DNA of 64,000 nucleotides from Clostridia bacterium (lineage in GTDB: Bacteria; Bacillota; Clostridia; Christensenellales; Aristaeellaceae). The notes beneath the pieces were generated by a model. It did no database searches. It worked only from the letters and a program-made list of their open reading frames with translations, and was not told where the DNA came from. Shown in pieces: positions 55,905-63,992 of the stretch (position 1 is the first letter of the stretch; the number at the start of each line of letters is the position of its first letter). The stretch is from assembly GCA_017484085.1 (NCBI GenBank), contig JAFUTW010000038.1:21738-85737 (forward strand), given 5' to 3'. Made by a program: the position numbers and the translations under genes.

Positions 55905-55933
55905 TTGAATTAAACACACCAAACGCCTATAAT
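55905..55933 (+). promoter_or_regulatory. Promoter of the DIP1984-family gene
   Basis: TTGAAT (55905-55910), 17 bp, TATAAT (55928-55933), 36 bases before the ATG. Confidence 0.8.
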
Positions 55934-55969
55934 GCTATTGGGAAAGCGCATGAAACGGAGGAAGAGAAA

Positions 55970-56425
55970 ATGAAACTGGCTGAAGCTTTGCAGGAACGGG
56001 CGGATCTGGTCCGCAAAATCGGCGAATTACGGGGCAGGCTGAGCGATAACGCGACTGTGCAGGAAGGGGAGAACCCGGCAGAGGACCCGGCGGTCCTCCT
56101 TACGGATCTGCGATCTGCGATTGCGAAACTGGAACAGCTGACTGCGGCTGTTAATCTGACCAATACCCGAACGGAGCTGGACGGGAAAACACTGACGGAA
56201 CAGATAGCCCGGAGGGATGCGCTGCGGCTGCAGATCGAAGCCCTGAGGGAGGTCATTGCCGAGGGCAGTCGGCTTGCCAAAAGGGCAGCGCATACCGAAA
56301 TCCGCATTCTTTCGGCTGTGGATGTACCTGCGCTGCAGAAAGAAGCGGATGCGCTGTCGGCGGAGCTGAGAAAGCTGGATAACCGGATACAGGAGACCAA
56401 CTGGACGACTGAAATGGCGCTGTAA
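55970..56425 (+). CDS. DIP1984 family protein
   Basis: A 151-residue, almost wholly helical protein of the DIP1984 family (some entries carry the unsupported name 'septicolysin'). It has charged heptad-like helices (LAEALQERADLVRKIGELR, DLRSAIAKLEQLTAAVN) and a conserved-looking NLTNTRTELDGKTLTEQIA segment. The ATG at 55970 follows GGAGGAAGAG, and the open frame upstream crosses the promoter. The function is unknown. The last three codons (GCG CTG TAA) form one arm of the first helix of the structured RNA candidate that follows, so gene and RNA appear to be a single unit. Confidence 0.85.
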   Translation: MKLAEALQERADLVRKIGELRGRLSDNATVQEGENPAEDPAVLLTDLRSAIAKLEQLTAAVNLTNTRTELDGKTLTEQIARRDALRLQIEALREVIAEGSRLAKRAAHTEIRILSAVDVPALQKEADALSAELRKLDNRIQETNWTTEMAL

Positions 56426-56545
56426 GCGCTGCTGGTAGCTTGCGGTGCGGGTGCATCTCGGCGACAGAGAACGGAGTCGTGCGCTATGGAGCCCGGGAGC
56501 AGGGCGGGGTTCGAATCCCTACAGCATCGTAAGGCTCTATCGCGC
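56417..56545 (+). ncRNA. Candidate structured RNA with tRNA-like T-arm
   Basis: About 130 bases starting in the last codons of the DIP1984-family gene. Helix A pairs 56417-56427 with 56438-56448 (11 bp, some G-U) and has a 10-base loop ending in GGTA, as in a tRNA D-loop. A hairpin with the canonical T-loop TTCGAAT (56510-56516) has a 4-bp stem, 56506-56509 with 56517-56520. Helix B pairs 56481-56493 with 56533-56545 in 12 of 13 positions and encloses the T-arm. The loop of helix A (56428-56434) is complementary at six of seven positions to 56522-56528, directly after the T-arm, which would make either an acceptor-like stem or a pseudoknot. There is no normal anticodon arm. No Rfam class could be tested. 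Confidence 0.55.
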
Positions 56546-56694
56546 ATAAACGCATTGACAAGGCGCATACTTCATTACCGCGCACCGGCTGCAGGCGAGG
56601 GTGGGAACGGGGATACTATAGTCGCGCTTTTAACGGCTGATCCGGTCCTGAACGGAACGGACAGCAGAAGAGATGGCATGAAACCGGAGAAACA

Positions 56695-57282
56695 ATGGCG
56701 GAAATCTTGAGCAGCATCACATCTTTGGATTTTTGGCTCCGGCTGTTTGAGCGGTATGCGGCAATCGGTCCGATTGCGCCGGTTGCGCTGGCCATGCTGG
56801 AATCGCTGATACCGCCGCTCCCGCTGATCGCGATCGTAACGCTGAACGTGGCGGCCTGCGGTCCGCTTTGGGGATTCCTGTACAGCTGGGCAGGAACTTG
56901 CGCCGGCTGCACGATCGTCTTCAGCGTGTTCCGCCTGGCCCTGAGAGGGGCGGCAGTAAAGGCGGACGAGCGCTGGCCGCGCGGGGCGCAGGCAAGAAAA
57001 TGGGTCGGCGGCATCAGCGCTCCGGCGATTTTTATCATCCTGGTGATGCCGTTTACACCCTCCGCGTTCATGAATTTTGCATTCGGCCTTTCAGACTGCC
57101 CGGCCGGAAAGTATCTGTTAACCCTCTGTCTGGCCAAACTGGTGATGATCGGCTCACTTGCGCTGTTTGGGCAAAGCACGGTATACGCAGCCGAAGACCG
57201 GCGGTTCATTTTTGCATCGGCAGCATTGCTGCTGGTACTCATCCTTGTTTCACGGCGGGTAAGAAAACGCCATGATCTTTGA
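56695..57282 (+). CDS. VTT-domain (TVP38/TMEM64, DedA-like) membrane protein
   Basis: A 195-residue membrane protein of the VTT (SNARE-associated Golgi protein) superfamily with about five hydrophobic segments. Family features are the ESLIPPLPLIAI re-entrant segment, GPLWGFLYSWAGTCAGC and the second re-entrant MPFTPSAFMNFAFGLS. Relatives move undecaprenyl phosphate or phospholipids between membrane leaflets. An AAACCGGAGAAAC site precedes the ATG. The gene lies 150 bases after the RNA candidate; the stretch between holds a TTGACA (56555-56560) without a convincing -10 box. It ends 13 bases before the GH20 start. Confidence 0.82.
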   Translation: MAEILSSITSLDFWLRLFERYAAIGPIAPVALAMLESLIPPLPLIAIVTLNVAACGPLWGFLYSWAGTCAGCTIVFSVFRLALRGAAVKADERWPRGAQARKWVGGISAPAIFIILVMPFTPSAFMNFAFGLSDCPAGKYLLTLCLAKLVMIGSLALFGQSTVYAAEDRRFIFASAALLLVLILVSRRVRKRHDL

Positions 57283-57295
57283 AAGGCGGATGCTT

Positions 57296-59047
57296 ATGGA
57301 GACACTCCGGCTGGTGCCGTACCCCAGAAAAATCCGGATCAATGAAGGATTCTGCAGCGCAAGCGTGCAGGCCGTGCAGACGCTGATTGAACCGATGGGC
57401 GAAGAATACTCGATCAAAATACGGCCTGACGGCATCGAGATAAAGGGCGGCAGTGCAGGGCTGCGCTATGCCGGTTTGACGCTTCGCCTTCTCCGGGAGC
57501 AGTTCGGCGACAAACTGCCCTGCCTGTCGATCGAAGACGGGCCCGTTATGCGCAGCAGGGGCTTTATGCTGGATGTCTGCAGGCACTTTATGCCAACCGA
57601 ACAGATCAAGCGCCTGCTGGATGCAGCCGCGCTGCTGAAGCTGAACCGCTTTCACTGGCATCTGACGGACGATCAGGGCTGGCGTTTGGAGATCAAAAGC
57701 TGGCCGGAACTGACCCGCACGGGAGCCGTTCGCGGCCGTTCGGCCTTCGGTATCTGCGACCCTGAGCAGAGCAACGACGGCTACTATACGCAGGAGGAAG
57801 TCCGGGATATCGTGCGGTATGCGCAGGAGCGGGACATTGAGACCATCCCGGAGATCGAGATCCCCGGACACGCAAGCGCCATGCTGGCGGCGTATCCCTG
57901 GCTGGGCTGTGAGCTGCCGGACAGGGACAGCGCTGAAATCGGCAGGAGCGCCGGTATTTTTGACAGACTGCTGTGCGCCGGCAAGGATGAATCGATCGCT
58001 TTTATCAAAGATGTGCTGAGGGAAGTGACGGCGTTATTCCCTTCCAAATATGTGCATATCGGCGGGGATGAAGCGCTGAAGCTGCGCTGGAGGAGATGCC
58101 CCTGCTGTAAGAGGCGGATGAAGGCGCTGGGCATCACAAGCGAAGACGCGCTGCAGCGGTGGCTTGTGCTTGAAATAGGCGCATATCTCTCACAGCTTGG
58201 GAAAGAGACGATCGTATGGAACGATGCGCTGGAGGGCGGCGAACTTCCGCCGTATTTCATCGTGCAGTTCTGGCGCGGCAATCCGGAAGCGGCGAAGAGG
58301 CACGCAGCGGCGGGCGGAAGGATGATCGACTCGGATACGGCTTACGCCTATCTTGATTATCCGTTTCACAGGATCGACGCCTGGAAGATCCTTTCCGCGC
58401 CGCAGGCGGACTATGCAGTGCTGCCCGGTTTTCTGGGGGCGGAATTCCCGCTCTGGACGGAGTACGTTGCCGATTTCAAGACAGCAGGACGTCAGCTGTT
58501 CCCGAGGCTCGCAGCAGGCGCGGAGCGTGCCTGGCGCGGTGACGGTAACATGAAGGACTCGTTCGGTGATCGATGGGAAGCGTACATTCCCAAAATCGAA
58601 GCGCTGGGGATCCGCCCTGCGCCACCGGAAACGTGGCATATGGATGCTGACAGCGCACGGCGGGACAGAGAGCGTTTTGAGCAGCAGCGTCAATGTCCGG
58701 AATACTTGAGGGCGATGGCAGTCAAGACGCATCTGCACGATCAGGACCGGATGGAGCGCTTGATGCAGAGGATCGGTCTGCGCGAGGATACCTTGCGAAT
58801 GCTTTCGGATTACTGTTACGGTGGTTTGGATGGATCGAGAAAGAAGGCTCTGGAATTGGCTTTCCCAGGCATCGGAGAATTGGCAGAAAAACTGGACCGG
58901 GCAGCGGCTGCATGGGAGGCCGGCAAATGGGACGATGATGAGGAGCAGGTTTTAATGGACGCTTTGAAACCGTACTGTCCCACGGGAGAAGCGTTATTTA
59001 CCGCAGTGGGCAGGCAGGAGAATGAAGAGAACCGGACTGCAGGCTGA
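57296..59047 (+). CDS. GH20 beta-N-acetylhexosaminidase
   Basis: A 583-residue cytoplasmic glycoside hydrolase that releases terminal N-acetylglucosamine or N-acetylgalactosamine. An N-terminal GH20b-like domain is followed by the catalytic barrel with GFMLDVCRHFMP, FHWHLTDDQGWRLEI and the catalytic pair D258-E259 in HIGGDEALK. The C-terminal 130 residues are helical. I choose the ATG at 57296, with GAAAGGCGG well placed upstream; ATGs at 57272 and 57290 are alternatives. No signal peptide, so it would act on imported glycan fragments. Confidence 0.92.
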   Translation: METLRLVPYPRKIRINEGFCSASVQAVQTLIEPMGEEYSIKIRPDGIEIKGGSAGLRYAGLTLRLLREQFGDKLPCLSIEDGPVMRSRGFMLDVCRHFMPTEQIKRLLDAAALLKLNRFHWHLTDDQGWRLEIKSWPELTRTGAVRGRSAFGICDPEQSNDGYYTQEEVRDIVRYAQERDIETIPEIEIPGHASAMLAAYPWLGCELPDRDSAEIGRSAGIFDRLLCAGKDESIAFIKDVLREVTALFPSKYVHIGGDEALKLRWRRCPCCKRRMKALGITSEDALQRWLVLEIGAYLSQLGKETIVWNDALEGGELPPYFIVQFWRGNPEAAKRHAAAGGRMIDSDTAYAYLDYPFHRIDAWKILSAPQADYAVLPGFLGAEFPLWTEYVADFKTAGRQLFPRLAAGAERAWRGDGNMKDSFGDRWEAYIPKIEALGIRPAPPETWHMDADSARRDRERFEQQRQCPEYLRAMAVKTHLHDQDRMERLMQRIGLREDTLRMLSDYCYGGLDGSRKKALELAFPGIGELAEKLDRAAAAWEAGKWDDDEEQVLMDALKPYCPTGEALFTAVGRQENEENRTAG

Positions 59048-59064
59048 GGCTGATCAGCCGCCGG

Positions 59065-59088
59065 GCCTTCGGGCAGCTTTCATTTTTT
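59065..59088 (+). terminator. Weak terminator after the GH20 gene
   Basis: A short GCC/GGC stem closed by a TTCG tetraloop (59065-59074), possibly extended by GCTG/CAGC, is followed by TTTTTT (59083-59088). The stem is short, so confidence is limited. Confidence 0.4.
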
Positions 59089-59119
59089 GACATACCGGCT
59101 TGAAATGTCACAAAAGAGG

Positions 59120-59147
59120 TTGAAATTACCGGATAATCTGGTATACT
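59120..59147 (+). promoter_or_regulatory. Promoter of the degV gene
   Basis: TTGAAA (59120-59125), 16 bp, TATACT (59142-59147), with a leader of about 50 bases to the TTG start. Confidence 0.75.
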
Positions 59148-59205
59148 ATAACAGATTCGTGACGGCAATAAAGCACCGAAAAAGCATAAAGAGGAGGAAT
59201 ATCTC

Positions 59206-60093
59206 TTGTCGGAATACATTCTCAGCTGCTGCTCAACAGCGGATCTTTCAAAAGCGTATCTGGAGAGCCGGGATATCCGTTACATCTGCTTTCACTACGA
59301 ACTGGACGGGAAACAGTATCTGGACGATCTGGGAGAGACCATGTCCAGCGCAGACTTTTACAAAAAAATGGAAGAAGGCGCGATGACCAGGACATCCCAG
59401 GTGAACGAAGAGGAGTATGCCGGCTACTTTGAAGGCTTTCTGAAGGAAGGCAAAGACGTTCTGCATCTGTGCCTGTCCAGCGGTTTGTCCGGTACTGTAA
59501 ACGGTGCCAATGCCGCTGCCGCAGAGCTGATGGAAAAGTATCCGGGCAGAAAGATCTATGTTGTGGATTCCCTTGCGGCATCGTCTGGTTTCGGCCTGCT
59601 GATGGACACCCTTGCAGACAAGCGCGATGAGGGCATGGGGCTGGAAGAATTGCGGGACTGGGCCGTCAGCCATCGCCTGTATCTGCATCACTGGTTCTTC
59701 TCGACGGATCTCAAGTATTATGTGCGCGGCGGCCGCATCTCGAAAACATCCGGGTTTATCGGCGGTATTCTGGGAATCTGTCCGCTGCTGAACGTCAACG
59801 ACGAAGGCAAGCTGATCCCAAGGGAAAAGATCCGCGGTAAAAAGCGTGTCATTTCGGCGATCGTGGAACGGATGAAGGAGCACGCGGAGGGCGGAGCGGA
59901 GTACAGCGGGAAATGCTTCATCTCCATGAGTGCCTGCCCGGAGGATGCCGGCGCAGTTGCCGAGATGGTCGAGAAAGCTTTCCCCAAGCTGAACGGCAAA
60001 GTCCATATTTTTGATATCGGCACGACGATCGGCAGCCATACCGGTCCGGGTACGGTAGCGCTCTTCTTCTGGGGGGATAAGCGGGGACAGTAA
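59206..60093 (+). CDS. DegV family fatty-acid-binding protein
   Basis: A 295-residue two-domain DegV/FakB-type protein that binds a fatty acid and presents it to the kinase FakA for phosphorylation and membrane lipid synthesis. Features are SEYILSCCSTADLS at the start, TSQVNEEEYAGYF, LCLSSGLSGTVNGA and VVDSLAASSGFG, with the DIGTTIGSHTGPGTVALFF ending. The start is a TTG with GAGGAGG at the right distance. Own promoter and terminator; no FakA gene is in the window. Confidence 0.93.
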   Translation: MSEYILSCCSTADLSKAYLESRDIRYICFHYELDGKQYLDDLGETMSSADFYKKMEEGAMTRTSQVNEEEYAGYFEGFLKEGKDVLHLCLSSGLSGTVNGANAAAAELMEKYPGRKIYVVDSLAASSGFGLLMDTLADKRDEGMGLEELRDWAVSHRLYLHHWFFSTDLKYYVRGGRISKTSGFIGGILGICPLLNVNDEGKLIPREKIRGKKRVISAIVERMKEHAEGGAEYSGKCFISMSACPEDAGAVAEMVEKAFPKLNGKVHIFDIGTTIGSHTGPGTVALFFWGDKRGQ

Positions 60094-60099
60094 ACTGAC

Positions 60100-60125
60100 A
60101 GCGGCTTTCACAGCCGCTTTTTATT
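60100..60125 (+). terminator. Intrinsic terminator after degV
   Basis: AGCGGCT (60100-60106) pairs with AGCCGCT (60112-60118) around a 5-base loop, followed by TTTTTATTT. Confidence 0.85.
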
Positions 60126-60153
60126 TGCGCAGAAAGCCAGCTTTTTGTATACA

Positions 60154-60182
60154 TTGACAAGCGGAAACCGCAATGCTAAGAT
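60154..60182 (+). promoter_or_regulatory. Promoter of the isomerase-oxidoreductase operon
   Basis: TTGACA (60154-60159), 17 bp, TAAGAT (60177-60182), 36 bases before the first gene. Confidence 0.75.
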
Positions 60183-60218
60183 GACAGCAGAAATACAAAA
60201 GGAAAGCGGTGATCGGCA

Positions 60219-61034
60219 ATGAAGAGGATTGTGGCCGTCAACTCCAACTGCTATCACGGGTTCAGTCTGGATGAAGCGATTGAAGGCATACGCGACGCCG
60301 GATTTCACTACATTGAACTGACTGCGACAAAAGGATGGACGGAACACGTCTTTCCTTCAATGAGCTTTGAAAAGCTGGATGGGATACGGGATCGCCTCCG
60401 GGATGCGGGGCTGATCCCCTTCGCGATGAGCGGCCATTGCAATCTCATGGATACGGAACGCATCCGTGACTTTATTGAAAACATCCGCCTTGCCGCATTT
60501 TTCGGCTGTGATTACATCGTCAGTTCGATCGGAGAAGCGCATTTGAAGGACAGGGCTTCAGCGGACGACGCTTCGCTGGTCAAAACGCTGCGCGGCCTTC
60601 TGCCGGAGCTCGAAGACGCCGGGCTGACGCTTGTGCTGGAAACGCACGGGAAGGAACACGGAACGGGTGAGCGGATCGCCTCTATCGTGCAGCAGGTTGC
60701 AAGCAAGCGGATCCGCATCAATTATGATACGGCAAACGTCGTGTTTTACGGGGATGTTGATCCCTGCGAGGATCTGAAGAAGTGCGTCAAGGATGTCGGA
60801 TATCTGCACCTCAAGGACAAGGCCGGCCGGAATGACGTGTGGGATTTCCCGGCACTCGGGAAGGGGCGGATCGATTTCCCTGAAATCTTCCGCATATTGG
60901 AGGAGTCGGGGAACGACAGCCCGTTCAGCATTGAAATCGAGTTTACACAAAGCGGTCCTAAAAACGTGGCTGAAGTCCATCAGGCGGTAAAGGACAGCGC
61001 AGCGTATCTTGCCGCGCACGGCTTTGAGCTTTAA
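60219..61034 (+). CDS. Sugar phosphate isomerase/epimerase family protein
   Basis: A 271-residue xylose-isomerase-like TIM-barrel protein (IolE/IolI/hydroxypyruvate-isomerase superfamily). Typical segments are GFHYIELTATKGW, LEDAGLTLVLETHGKEHG with metal-ligand candidates, RIRINYDTANVVFYG and YLHLKDKAG. The fold catalyses aldose-ketose isomerisation, epimerisation or inosose dehydration. It is the first gene of a three-gene operon with a Gfo/Idh dehydrogenase and an iron-containing alcohol dehydrogenase, which suggests catabolism of an inositol- or sugar-acid-like compound. Confidence 0.87.
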   Translation: MKRIVAVNSNCYHGFSLDEAIEGIRDAGFHYIELTATKGWTEHVFPSMSFEKLDGIRDRLRDAGLIPFAMSGHCNLMDTERIRDFIENIRLAAFFGCDYIVSSIGEAHLKDRASADDASLVKTLRGLLPELEDAGLTLVLETHGKEHGTGERIASIVQQVASKRIRINYDTANVVFYGDVDPCEDLKKCVKDVGYLHLKDKAGRNDVWDFPALGKGRIDFPEIFRILEESGNDSPFSIEIEFTQSGPKNVAEVHQAVKDSAAYLAAHGFEL

Positions 61035-61050
61035 GGCAGGTGAACGGGCA

Positions 61051-62019
61051 TTGAAGATTCTTCTTGTCGGTTTGGGCGGTATGGGAAACTGCCATTTCAA
61101 GAACTGGAGCAGGATCGATGGGGCACAGGTGACAGCGGCCGTCGGATGCAGCGACCCGGACAGGATGCGTGCTGCGGAATGGGGCCTGCCCTATTACACG
61201 TCGATTCGGGAGGCATGCGGCGGGGAAGCGGTGGATCTTGTGGATATCTGCGCGCCGACTTTTCTGCATAAGCCGCTTGTTCTGGAGGCGCTTTCTCAGA
61301 AAAAGCACACGATTACGGAAAAGCCGATGGCGCTGAGCGTGCAGGATGCCCTCCAAATGTTTGCCGCGGCGGATCAGGCCGGCGTGCAGCTTTATGTGGC
61401 GCAGGTGCTGCAGTTTACGCGCGAGGTCGAAGTGCTGCGGGGCGTCGTAAAGGATGGCCGCTACGGAAAAGCGCTGGATGCGCATTTCGAACGGCTTTCC
61501 GCCTGCCCGAAGTGGACGCAGGACAGCTGGATGCTTGAAAAGGAGAAAAGCGGGCTGATCCCGTATGATCTGCACATCCATGACCTGGATGTGATCATCA
61601 GCCTGTTCGGCAAACCGGACGGCATCGAGACGGTAACCTGCGGCGGCGCGGATAAAGCGTATAAAGAGCACTACCGGTTCCTGTACAGCTGGGCAGACGG
61701 GCTGCATGTTTCTGCCGAGGCAGCCTGGTTCAACGCCTGCATCCCTTTCACGGCAAGGTGGCGCGTTTACTTTGAACGCGGATGCCTGATCGCTGAAGGC
61801 GGAAGCGTTTGCGGATATGGTGCAGACGGAGAAAAGACGGATTTTGACATCAGCGAAGCGGTGACCGTTTCGGTGGGGACCAATCTGCCTCCGAACGGCT
61901 GGTTCTACCGGGAACTGTCTCACCTGATGCATTGCGCTGAAGAAGGGAAGCCCTCGCCGCTCGTCCCCAGGGAACAGGTCATCGCCGTTTTGGAAACGGT
62001 TCAAAAACTCGATCAGTAA
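61051..62019 (+). CDS. Gfo/Idh/MocA family oxidoreductase
   Basis: A 322-residue NAD(P)-dependent sugar dehydrogenase. The Rossmann motif GLGGMG is at 7-12, which requires the TTG start at 61051, because the next ATG falls inside the cofactor motif. The conserved EKP motif is in ITEKPMALS, and the substrate-domain DLHIHDLDVI segment carries the catalytic histidine region. It follows the isomerase by 16 bases. It probably oxidises or reduces a cyclitol or sugar made or used by its neighbour. Confidence 0.88.
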   Translation: MKILLVGLGGMGNCHFKNWSRIDGAQVTAAVGCSDPDRMRAAEWGLPYYTSIREACGGEAVDLVDICAPTFLHKPLVLEALSQKKHTITEKPMALSVQDALQMFAAADQAGVQLYVAQVLQFTREVEVLRGVVKDGRYGKALDAHFERLSACPKWTQDSWMLEKEKSGLIPYDLHIHDLDVIISLFGKPDGIETVTCGGADKAYKEHYRFLYSWADGLHVSAEAAWFNACIPFTARWRVYFERGCLIAEGGSVCGYGADGEKTDFDISEAVTVSVGTNLPPNGWFYRELSHLMHCAEEGKPSPLVPREQVIAVLETVQKLDQ

Positions 62020-62050
62020 GGAACTGGAAGATGCCGGAAAGGAGACTCAC

Positions 62051-63232
62051 ATGTTTGGTTTCACGTATTATACCCCTACAAAAGTCGTCTTTGGCCGTAA
62101 GACGGAAGAACAGGTCGGAGAGCTGATCCTGAAGGAAGGCGCGGGAAAAGTCCTGGTCCATTTCGGTGGACAGAGCGCTGTGCGCTCCGGACTGCTGGAG
62201 CGGATCAAAGCATCCCTGGATGCAGCCGGGATCGAGCATCAGGAACTGGGCGGCGTTGTGCCGAATCCGCGCCTTTCCAAGGTCCGCGAGGGCATAGAGA
62301 TCGGCAGGAAGATGGGGGCGGATTTCATTCTGGCGGTCGGCGGCGGCAGCGTGATCGACTCCGCAAAAGCGATCGCCTATGCGCTTGCAGAGCCGGAAGC
62401 GGACGTTTGGGAGCTTTTCGCGCATACCCGGCAGGCAAAGAAATGTCTGCCTGTCGGCACTGTGCTGACGATTGCGGCGGCCGGCAGCGAAATGAGCAAC
62501 AGCTGCGTGATCACCAATGAAGAAACCGGGGAGAAGCGATCCTATAACGATGACATCGCGAGACCGCGTTTTGCCATCATGAATCCGGAACTGACCGTGA
62601 CGCTGCCGGACTGGCAGACGGAATCCGGCTGTGCGGATATCATGATGCACACGATGGAACGCTATTTTGTAAACGGCGGAACGATGGAGATCACCGACAG
62701 CATCGCGGAAGCGCTTCTGCGTACGGTCATGCATAATGCGGAGATCCTGCATCACGATCCCGCCAATTATGAAGCCAGGGCCGAAGTGATGTGGGCGTCC
62801 AGCCTGGCGCATAACGGCCTTACCGGATGCGGGAATGACGGCGGAGATTTCGCTACCCACATGCTTGAGCATGAGATGGGCGGCATGTTTGATGTGACGC
62901 ACGGGGCCGGCCTGGCTGCGATTTGGGGGACCTGGGCGCGCTATGTGATGAAGGACTGCCTGCCGCGTTTTGTCCGCTATGCTGTAAACGTCATGGGTGT
63001 TGAGCCCAAGGAGAATGACGAAGCGACGGCGCTTGCCGGCATCGAGGCTATGGAGGCGTTCTACCGCCGGATCGGCATGCCGACCAATATGCGGGAACTC
63101 GGTATTGAACCGACAGAAGAACAGATCCTTGAGATGGCCAAATCCTGTGCGGCGGCCAGCGGCGGGGTAAAAGGAAGCGCAAAGAAGCTGTACTGTGCTG
63201 ATATGGCTGAGATTTACCGGAGAGCAAGATAA
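62051..63232 (+). CDS. Iron-containing alcohol dehydrogenase
   Basis: A 393-residue group III (iron-dependent) alcohol dehydrogenase of the butanol dehydrogenase/YqhD type. The NAD(P) region is VGGGSVIDSAKAIAYA. Metal ligands are in the CADIMMHTMERYF segment and in THMLEHEMGGMFDVTHGAG. It reduces small aldehydes with NAD(P)H, either as a sink for reductant or for an aldehyde made by the operon. GAAAGGAG lies upstream of the ATG. No terminator is obvious before the tRNA promoter. Confidence 0.93.
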   Translation: MFGFTYYTPTKVVFGRKTEEQVGELILKEGAGKVLVHFGGQSAVRSGLLERIKASLDAAGIEHQELGGVVPNPRLSKVREGIEIGRKMGADFILAVGGGSVIDSAKAIAYALAEPEADVWELFAHTRQAKKCLPVGTVLTIAAAGSEMSNSCVITNEETGEKRSYNDDIARPRFAIMNPELTVTLPDWQTESGCADIMMHTMERYFVNGGTMEITDSIAEALLRTVMHNAEILHHDPANYEARAEVMWASSLAHNGLTGCGNDGGDFATHMLEHEMGGMFDVTHGAGLAAIWGTWARYVMKDCLPRFVRYAVNVMGVEPKENDEATALAGIEAMEAFYRRIGMPTNMRELGIEPTEEQILEMAKSCAAASGGVKGSAKKLYCADMAEIYRRAR

Positions 63233-63300
63233 AGCTATAGGGAAACGAAAGCTCGATCCCGTAAACCGGATGAAGAATCACTGTTATTCAGAAAAAGTTG

Positions 63301-63329
63301 TTGACATTACACCTGACGGGGAGTAAAAT
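63301..63329 (+). promoter_or_regulatory. Promoter of tRNA-Trp
   Basis: TTGACA (63301-63306), 17 bp, TAAAAT (63324-63329), ending ten bases before the tRNA. Confidence 0.82.
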
Positions 63330-63339
63330 ATCCGTCGTT

Positions 63340-63413
63340 AGGGGTATGGTGTAATGGTAACACGTGGGTCTCCAAAACCTTTGTTGAGGGTTCGAGTCCT
63401 TCTGCCCCTGCCA
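63340..63413 (+). tRNA. tRNA-Trp (CCA anticodon)
   Basis: A full cloverleaf: acceptor stem AGGGGTA with TGCCCCT, T-loop GGTTCGAGTCC, anticodon CCA at 63372-63374. The 3' CCA is encoded. It is a single-gene unit with its own promoter and terminator. Confidence 0.95.
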
Positions 63414-63460
63414 GCCTGTTTTTCTAATTACAATTAGAAGGACAGGCCTTTTTATTTTTT
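63414..63460 (+). terminator. Intrinsic terminator after tRNA-Trp
   Basis: Arms 63414-63429 and 63432-63447 form a 15-16 bp stem with two G-T pairs and a very short loop, followed by a T-rich tract. Confidence 0.88.
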
Positions 63461-63523
63461 TACGGCAACTGCGATCACATTTTGCTCCAAAGTGGATTGA
63501 TTAAAAGAAATTCAGAAAAAGCG

Positions 63524-63552
63524 TTGACAAAAAGGCGTCTTTCGTGTATCAT
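63524..63552 (+). promoter_or_regulatory. Promoter of the Val-Asp-Phe-Gly-Cys tRNA cluster
   Basis: TTGACA (63524-63529), 17 bp, TATCAT (63547-63552), about 47 bases before tRNA-Val. Confidence 0.8.
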
Positions 63553-63599
63553 ACCATCTGTCGCCGCGCTCGACACAGTCTTGCGATGCGGCGGCGCCC

Positions 63600-63675
63600 G
63601 GGAGCATAGCTCAGCTGGGAGAGCATCTGCCTTACAAGCAGAGGGTCACAGGTTCGAGCCCTGTTGTTCCCACCA
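63600..63675 (+). tRNA. tRNA-Val (TAC anticodon)
   Basis: Acceptor GGGAGCA with TGTTCCC, anticodon TAC at 63633-63635 at the standard position 34-36, T-loop GGTTCGAGCC, CCA encoded. Confidence 0.97.
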
Positions 63676-63679
63676 ATAT

Positions 63680-63756
63680 GGCGCGGTAGTTCAGTTGGTT
63701 AGAATGCCAGCCTGTCACGCTGGAGGTCGAGGGTTCGAGCCCCTTCCGCGTCGCCA
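63680..63756 (+). tRNA. tRNA-Asp (GTC anticodon)
   Basis: Acceptor GGCGCGG with CCGCGTC (one G-T pair), anticodon GTC at 63714-63716, T-loop GGTTCGAGCC, CCA encoded. Confidence 0.97.
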
Positions 63757-63758
63757 AT

Positions 63759-63834
63759 GCCTTGGTAGCTCAGTCGGTAGAGCAGGAGACTGAAAATCTC
63801 CGTGTCGGTGGTTCGATTCCGCCCCAAGGCACCA
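63759..63834 (+). tRNA. tRNA-Phe (GAA anticodon)
   Basis: Acceptor GCCTTGG with CCAAGGC, anticodon GAA at 63792-63794, T-loop GGTTCGATTCC, CCA encoded. Two bases separate it from tRNA-Asp. Confidence 0.97.
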
Positions 63835-63840
63835 TTCCCT

Positions 63841-63915
63841 GCGGTAGTAGCTCAGTGGTAGAGTGCCACCTTGCCAAGGTGGATGTCGCGAGTCCGAATC
63901 TCGTCTACCGCTCCA
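63841..63915 (+). tRNA. tRNA-Gly (GCC anticodon)
   Basis: Acceptor GCGGTAG with CTACCGC, anticodon GCC at 63873-63875, T-arm GAGTCCGAATCTC, CCA encoded. Confidence 0.97.
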
Positions 63916-63917
63916 TT

Positions 63918-63992
63918 GGCGCCATAGCCAAGTGGTAAGGCAAAGCTCTGCAAAAGCTTTATTCTCCAGTTCGAGTCTGGATGGCGCCTCCA
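63918..63992 (+). tRNA. tRNA-Cys (GCA anticodon)
   Basis: Acceptor GGCGCCA with TGGCGCC, anticodon GCA at 63950-63952, T-loop AGTTCGAGTCT, CCA encoded. The cluster may continue beyond the window. Confidence 0.97.

Noticed and set aside
56428-56528. Selenocysteine or other long-arm tRNA gene
   Set aside because: The T-arm and acceptor-like pairing fit, but there is no 7-base anticodon loop, no clear anticodon and no CCA end; a conventional tRNA is unlikely.
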